Of a DNA stretch of 64,000 nt, positions 61,402-64,000 are shown piece by piece; positions within the stretch are counted from its first letter, which is position 1, and every line of letters starts with the position of its first letter. The position numbers and the translations under genes are program-made. Source of the stretch: Larix kaempferi. Its lineage: Eukaryota; Streptophyta; Pinopsida; Pinales; Pinaceae. The stretch is from assembly GCA_027924585.1 (NCBI GenBank), contig BSBM01000486.1, forward strand, positions 45,376,501 through 45,440,500. The letters run 5' to 3'. Under the pieces are notes generated by a model. The model worked only from the letters and a program-made list of their open reading frames with translations, ran no database searches and was not told where the DNA came from.

Positions 61402-62184
61402 GTGCAGTCTTTCATTGGACAAGTTGGTTTTCTGAGAAGATTCATTCCTAGTTTTGCTGAAATTATGATGAGTATCACTAATATGCTAAGAAAGAAAAGT
61501 CAAATAAAATGGACGGAGGAAGCTAGAGATTCTTTCAGGGGAATAAAGAGTGCTATCACTGAAGCCTGTGTATTAGCCAGCCCTGATTTTTCTAAAGATT
61601 TTTTAATTTTTTCTTATGCTTCTGAGCATACAGTGGCTAGAGTGCTGCTACAAAAGAATGACTAGAATGCAGAACAACCAATTGCTTTTTTTAGTAGGGT
61701 GCTGAGAGATGCATAGTTGAAATATGACATCATGAAGAAACAGGTTTATGCCTTGATCAAATCACTAAAGGATTTCAGGATTTACATACTTCACTCACAC
61801 AGCATCGCCCATGTACCAAATAGTGTTGTGAAAGGTATTCTTACCCAAGTAGATCCTGAAGGCAGAAGGGAAAAATGGATTGCTGTACTACTGGAATATG
61901 ACTTAGAGATAAGACCTACAAAACTGGTGAAATGGCAAGGATTAGCAAAATTGATGACCAAGGCCAATTGTGATTCCTTGCAGATGAATTTTTTAGAAGA
62001 ATGTTCTCAGCAGCTAGACACTGAAGTACAGATAAGTCCAGAATTTGCTGCATCCACTTGGTACGCCAACAATGTGTATGTGTTACAAAGGTTGCAAGCT
62101 CTTCTAGGATTAAGCAAGAGTAGGTCCCGGGCTGTGAAATTAAAAGCTGTGAAATACTGTATAATGAATCAGTTCTTGTACTAG
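61402..62184 (+). pseudogene. degenerate gypsy RNase H (gRH)
   Basis: The connection FIGQVGFLRRFIPSFAEI leads to the RNase H: LIFSYASEHTVARVLLQKN (about 61603-61659), where the family's first catalytic Asp is Tyr, then RVLRDA, DIMKKQVYALIKSLK and EKWIAVLLEYDLEIRPT (about 61870-61920). Loss of catalytic residues in this copy when an aRH is present is the known Tat pattern. Stops TAG 61663, 61714 and 62182. Confidence 0.85.
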
Positions 62185-63306
62185 AAGGACCCCGGAGGTG
62201 TGTTGCTAAATTGTCCACTGGAGGAAGAAGCTAAGCATACTAAGAAAGAATTTCATAAGGGGGACTGTGGTGGACATCATTCTTGGAAAGTGACAGTGAA
62301 TAATATCTTGAGAGCCTGTTTCTATTGGCCTACCATGTTCACTGATGTGTATAAAGAAATTGTTGCTTGTCACCAATGTCAAATTTTTGAAGGAAAGAGG
62401 AAAGTTGTCTCACTACCCTTTCACCCAGTCATAGTAGAAGCTCCTTTTCAACAATGGGGATTAGATTTCATTGGGGAAATAAACCCTAACTCTTTTAGGA
62501 AGCATAGGTGGATATTGAAAGCTATTGATTACTTTACCAAATGGATAGAAGCTATACCCACCAGAAATGCAACAAAAAATGTTATTATGGAATTTCTAGA
62601 GGATAACATCCTATCTAGGTTTGGATGCCCCAAAAGAATTGTGACTGATAATGCACCTGCCTTTTGTTCGAAGAAGATGATTAATTTTTGTCACAAATAC
62701 CATATCAGTTTGAACCACTCTACAGTGTACTACCCGCAGAGAAATGGACTAGCATAGTCCTCCAACAAAATCTTGGTAAGAATCATAAAGAAATTGTTGG
62801 AAGAGAATAAAAAGGATTGGCATACTAAGCTGAGATATGCCCTATGGGTCGATAGAATAAGCATGAAAAGAGCCATTGGAATGTCCCCTTTCCAATTGGT
62901 ATATGGAGCTGAAGTGGTGTTCCCAGCATCTCTAGGGTTACCAATTATGAGGTTGCTGCAAGGAATGGAAGAAGAGCTGAACCATATGCAGAGGAGAATA
63001 AGCCAGATAATCGAACTAAATGAGCTAAGGACGAAAGCCTACGATAAAGTGCAGGGGAACCAAGGAAAGATGAAGGAAGTTTTCGACAAGAAATCCAAAG
63101 AAGATGAATTCCAGGTAAACGATTTGGTCATGAAATGGGACACCCCTAGAGAAGATAAACATGGCAAATTTGACCATATGTGGATGGGGCCATATGTTAT
63201 CACAGCAAATCGAGGGTTAAATTATTTTATCTTAGAAAAGCAGGACAGATCTGCCTGGTTGGGAGGACCGGTCAATGGAAGGTTCCTAAAGCACTATCTA
63301 TCCTAG
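62185..63306 (+). pseudogene. giant element integrase
   Basis: Zinc-binding HHCC (HKGDCGGHHSW to CHQC, about 62249-62380), core D in GLDFIG (about 62464), D in VTDNAPAF (about 62644), and at the place of the catalytic Glu (A-E-x-x-N in relatives) a TAG at 62755. C-terminal part: SPFQLVYGAEVVFPASL, a basic coiled stretch, FQVNDLVMKW and GPYVI (about 63189). It ends TAG 63304; no chromodomain. Only one internal stop, so the frame is otherwise long. Confidence 0.92.
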
Positions 63307-63617
63307 AGAAGCCAGGCGACCCATGTACCATAACTTGTATATATGTGTATTTTTATTGTTACAGTTGTTATGAAATTCTGTTTTGGGGCGAAACCAGAGA
63401 GCTTTGAAGCCCGAGAATGAAATCCCTAAGGTTGGGAAGGAGAAGCCATGATTTTATTTTTTGAGGATTTAGCCTAGATATGCGACAAGTATGATCCTCA
63501 ATTACTAAAAATAAATCTCAGTCTAGGGTGGGAGGGAGCCGCCCAATGGATCAGGCACTTAATCTATGGAGTTCTTTGCTACCTCGTAGGGAGGACAGCA
63601 TCCCTTTTGGAGCCAGT
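63307..63617 (+). other. 3' untranslated region of the giant element
   Basis: About 310 bp. A purine-rich stretch, GGTGGGAGGGAG, lies at about 63527-63538, but no clear tract adjoins the LTR; GTAGGGAGGACAG at about 63585 is the nearest candidate. Confidence 0.6.
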
Positions 63618-64000
63618 TGTTAGCACCCATATATTTTTCTACGATATGCAGTTGAATGGAAGGAATGGAGGGTCAAATTGTATATGGTAATGAAAAATGA
63701 GATAGCCTCCATTCTCCAGTACTAGGTGCTAATGGGAAAGACTAAGGGGCCTAAGGAGAGGCAAATGTGCAAAAGATAAGAAAGTGTTGAAGTATAGGTG
63801 TTAATGGACGAGAAACACTCTTTATAATCTATAGTCCGTCGATCAAATAATGGAAGACTAAACATCACCAATCTATGTCGTAGATTGGGCGTGGGGATCA
63901 GATCCACGGCCCTATGTGGAATACCACACAGCCAAGTTGCAAGGAGGATAGGAAAAGGGTGGATGTGATGAGTTTTCCCCGCCAACCAGGTGTCAGCAGT
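63618..64000 (+). repeat. 3' LTR of the giant element (first 383 bp)
   Basis: TGTTAGCACC onwards matches 44445-44830 with about 32 differences. Truncated by the window end, so the second copy of the LTR ORF, expected to start near 64656, is not visible. Confidence 0.94.

Larger units (their letters stand above)
44445..64000 (+). mobile_element. giant Ty3/gypsy element, Tat/Athila (OTA) branch, 3' end outside window
   Basis: 5' LTR 44445-57164 (with a nested copia), tRNA-Asp primer site, gag-pol 57499-63306 and the first 383 bp of the 3' LTR (63618 on). Over those 383 bp I count about 32 differences between LTRs, mostly transitions. The archaeal-type RNase H, degenerate gypsy RNase H and lack of a chromodomain point to the Tat side of the OTA branch; the primer site is the one known from Athila. 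Visible length is 19.6 kb, or 12.3 kb without the copia; with a full 3' LTR the parent would be about 17 kb. The left target copy should be ATCAC (44440-44444). Confidence 0.92.

Noticed and set aside
45483-63306. TAG reassigned to glutamine or read through
   Set aside because: Frameshifts and TAA stops are also present, the LTRs are about 8% diverged, and plant nuclear genes use the standard code; decay at CAG explains it better.

Overview
The window reads as intergenic DNA from the nuclear genome of a plant with a large, repeat-rich genome. A gymnosperm is my guess, but the sequence alone does not settle it. It is AT-rich and is built almost entirely from nested, decaying retrotransposons: tRNA-iMet and tRNA-Asp primer-binding sites, plant-type Ty3/gypsy and Ty1/copia polyproteins, and L1-type LINE pieces. 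I see no rRNA, tRNA, CRISPR or bacterial-type gene. The only candidate host-type gene is a GC-richer, apparently spliced locus at about 39-42 kb, and it may itself be a pseudogene.

Layout. 1-13021: Ty3/gypsy chromovirus E1 (Tekay/Del-like) with LTRs of about 4.3 kb, its 5' LTR cut by the window start. 13022-18830: a Ty1/copia relic on the minus strand, split by a 4.4-kb solo LTR (13670-18080) flanked by a perfect CTTTT target duplication. 18833-20322: a degenerate Ty3/gypsy RNase H-integrase relic. 20323-22680: a probable 1.25-kb LTR plus an unrecognised minus-strand reading frame. 22690-24595: a LINE relic on the plus strand. 24926-37850: a minus-strand LINE whose reverse transcriptase is interrupted by chromovirus E2 (25078-36771, target duplication GTTTG). 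E2 is related to E1 but has lost its reverse-transcriptase domain. 37851-38830: AT-rich spacer with a possible SINE head. 38831-42030: putative spliced gene. 42031-43968: nothing recognised. 43969-44444: a CAT/CAC microsatellite.

44445 to the window end is the most unusual object: a giant Ty3/gypsy element of the Tat/Athila (OTA) branch inserted in that microsatellite. Its 5' LTR starts with TGTTAACACC and ends at 57164 with the exact reverse complement, followed at once by a tRNA-Asp primer-binding site. That LTR is about 12.7 kb as it stands, or about 5.45 kb without a nested Ty1/copia element (46400-53665). Inside the LTR lies an open reading frame of about 1,100 codons, with a coiled-coil middle and no family I recognise. 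The copia element interrupts it, but it reads in frame across the insertion. The internal region encodes Gag, protease, an archaeal-type RNase H placed BEFORE the reverse transcriptase, reverse transcriptase, a degenerate gypsy RNase H, and integrase. The usual Tat order puts the extra RNase H after reverse transcriptase. Premature stops in this element are almost all TAG (22 of 25 by my count).

Ages from my hand alignment of LTR pairs: giant element about 8% diverged over the 383 bp visible in both LTRs, nested copia about 4.4%, E1 about 8% over 260 bp, E2 about 4% over 500 bp. The nesting order agrees: the copia guest is younger than its host. No coding region in the window looks fully intact.
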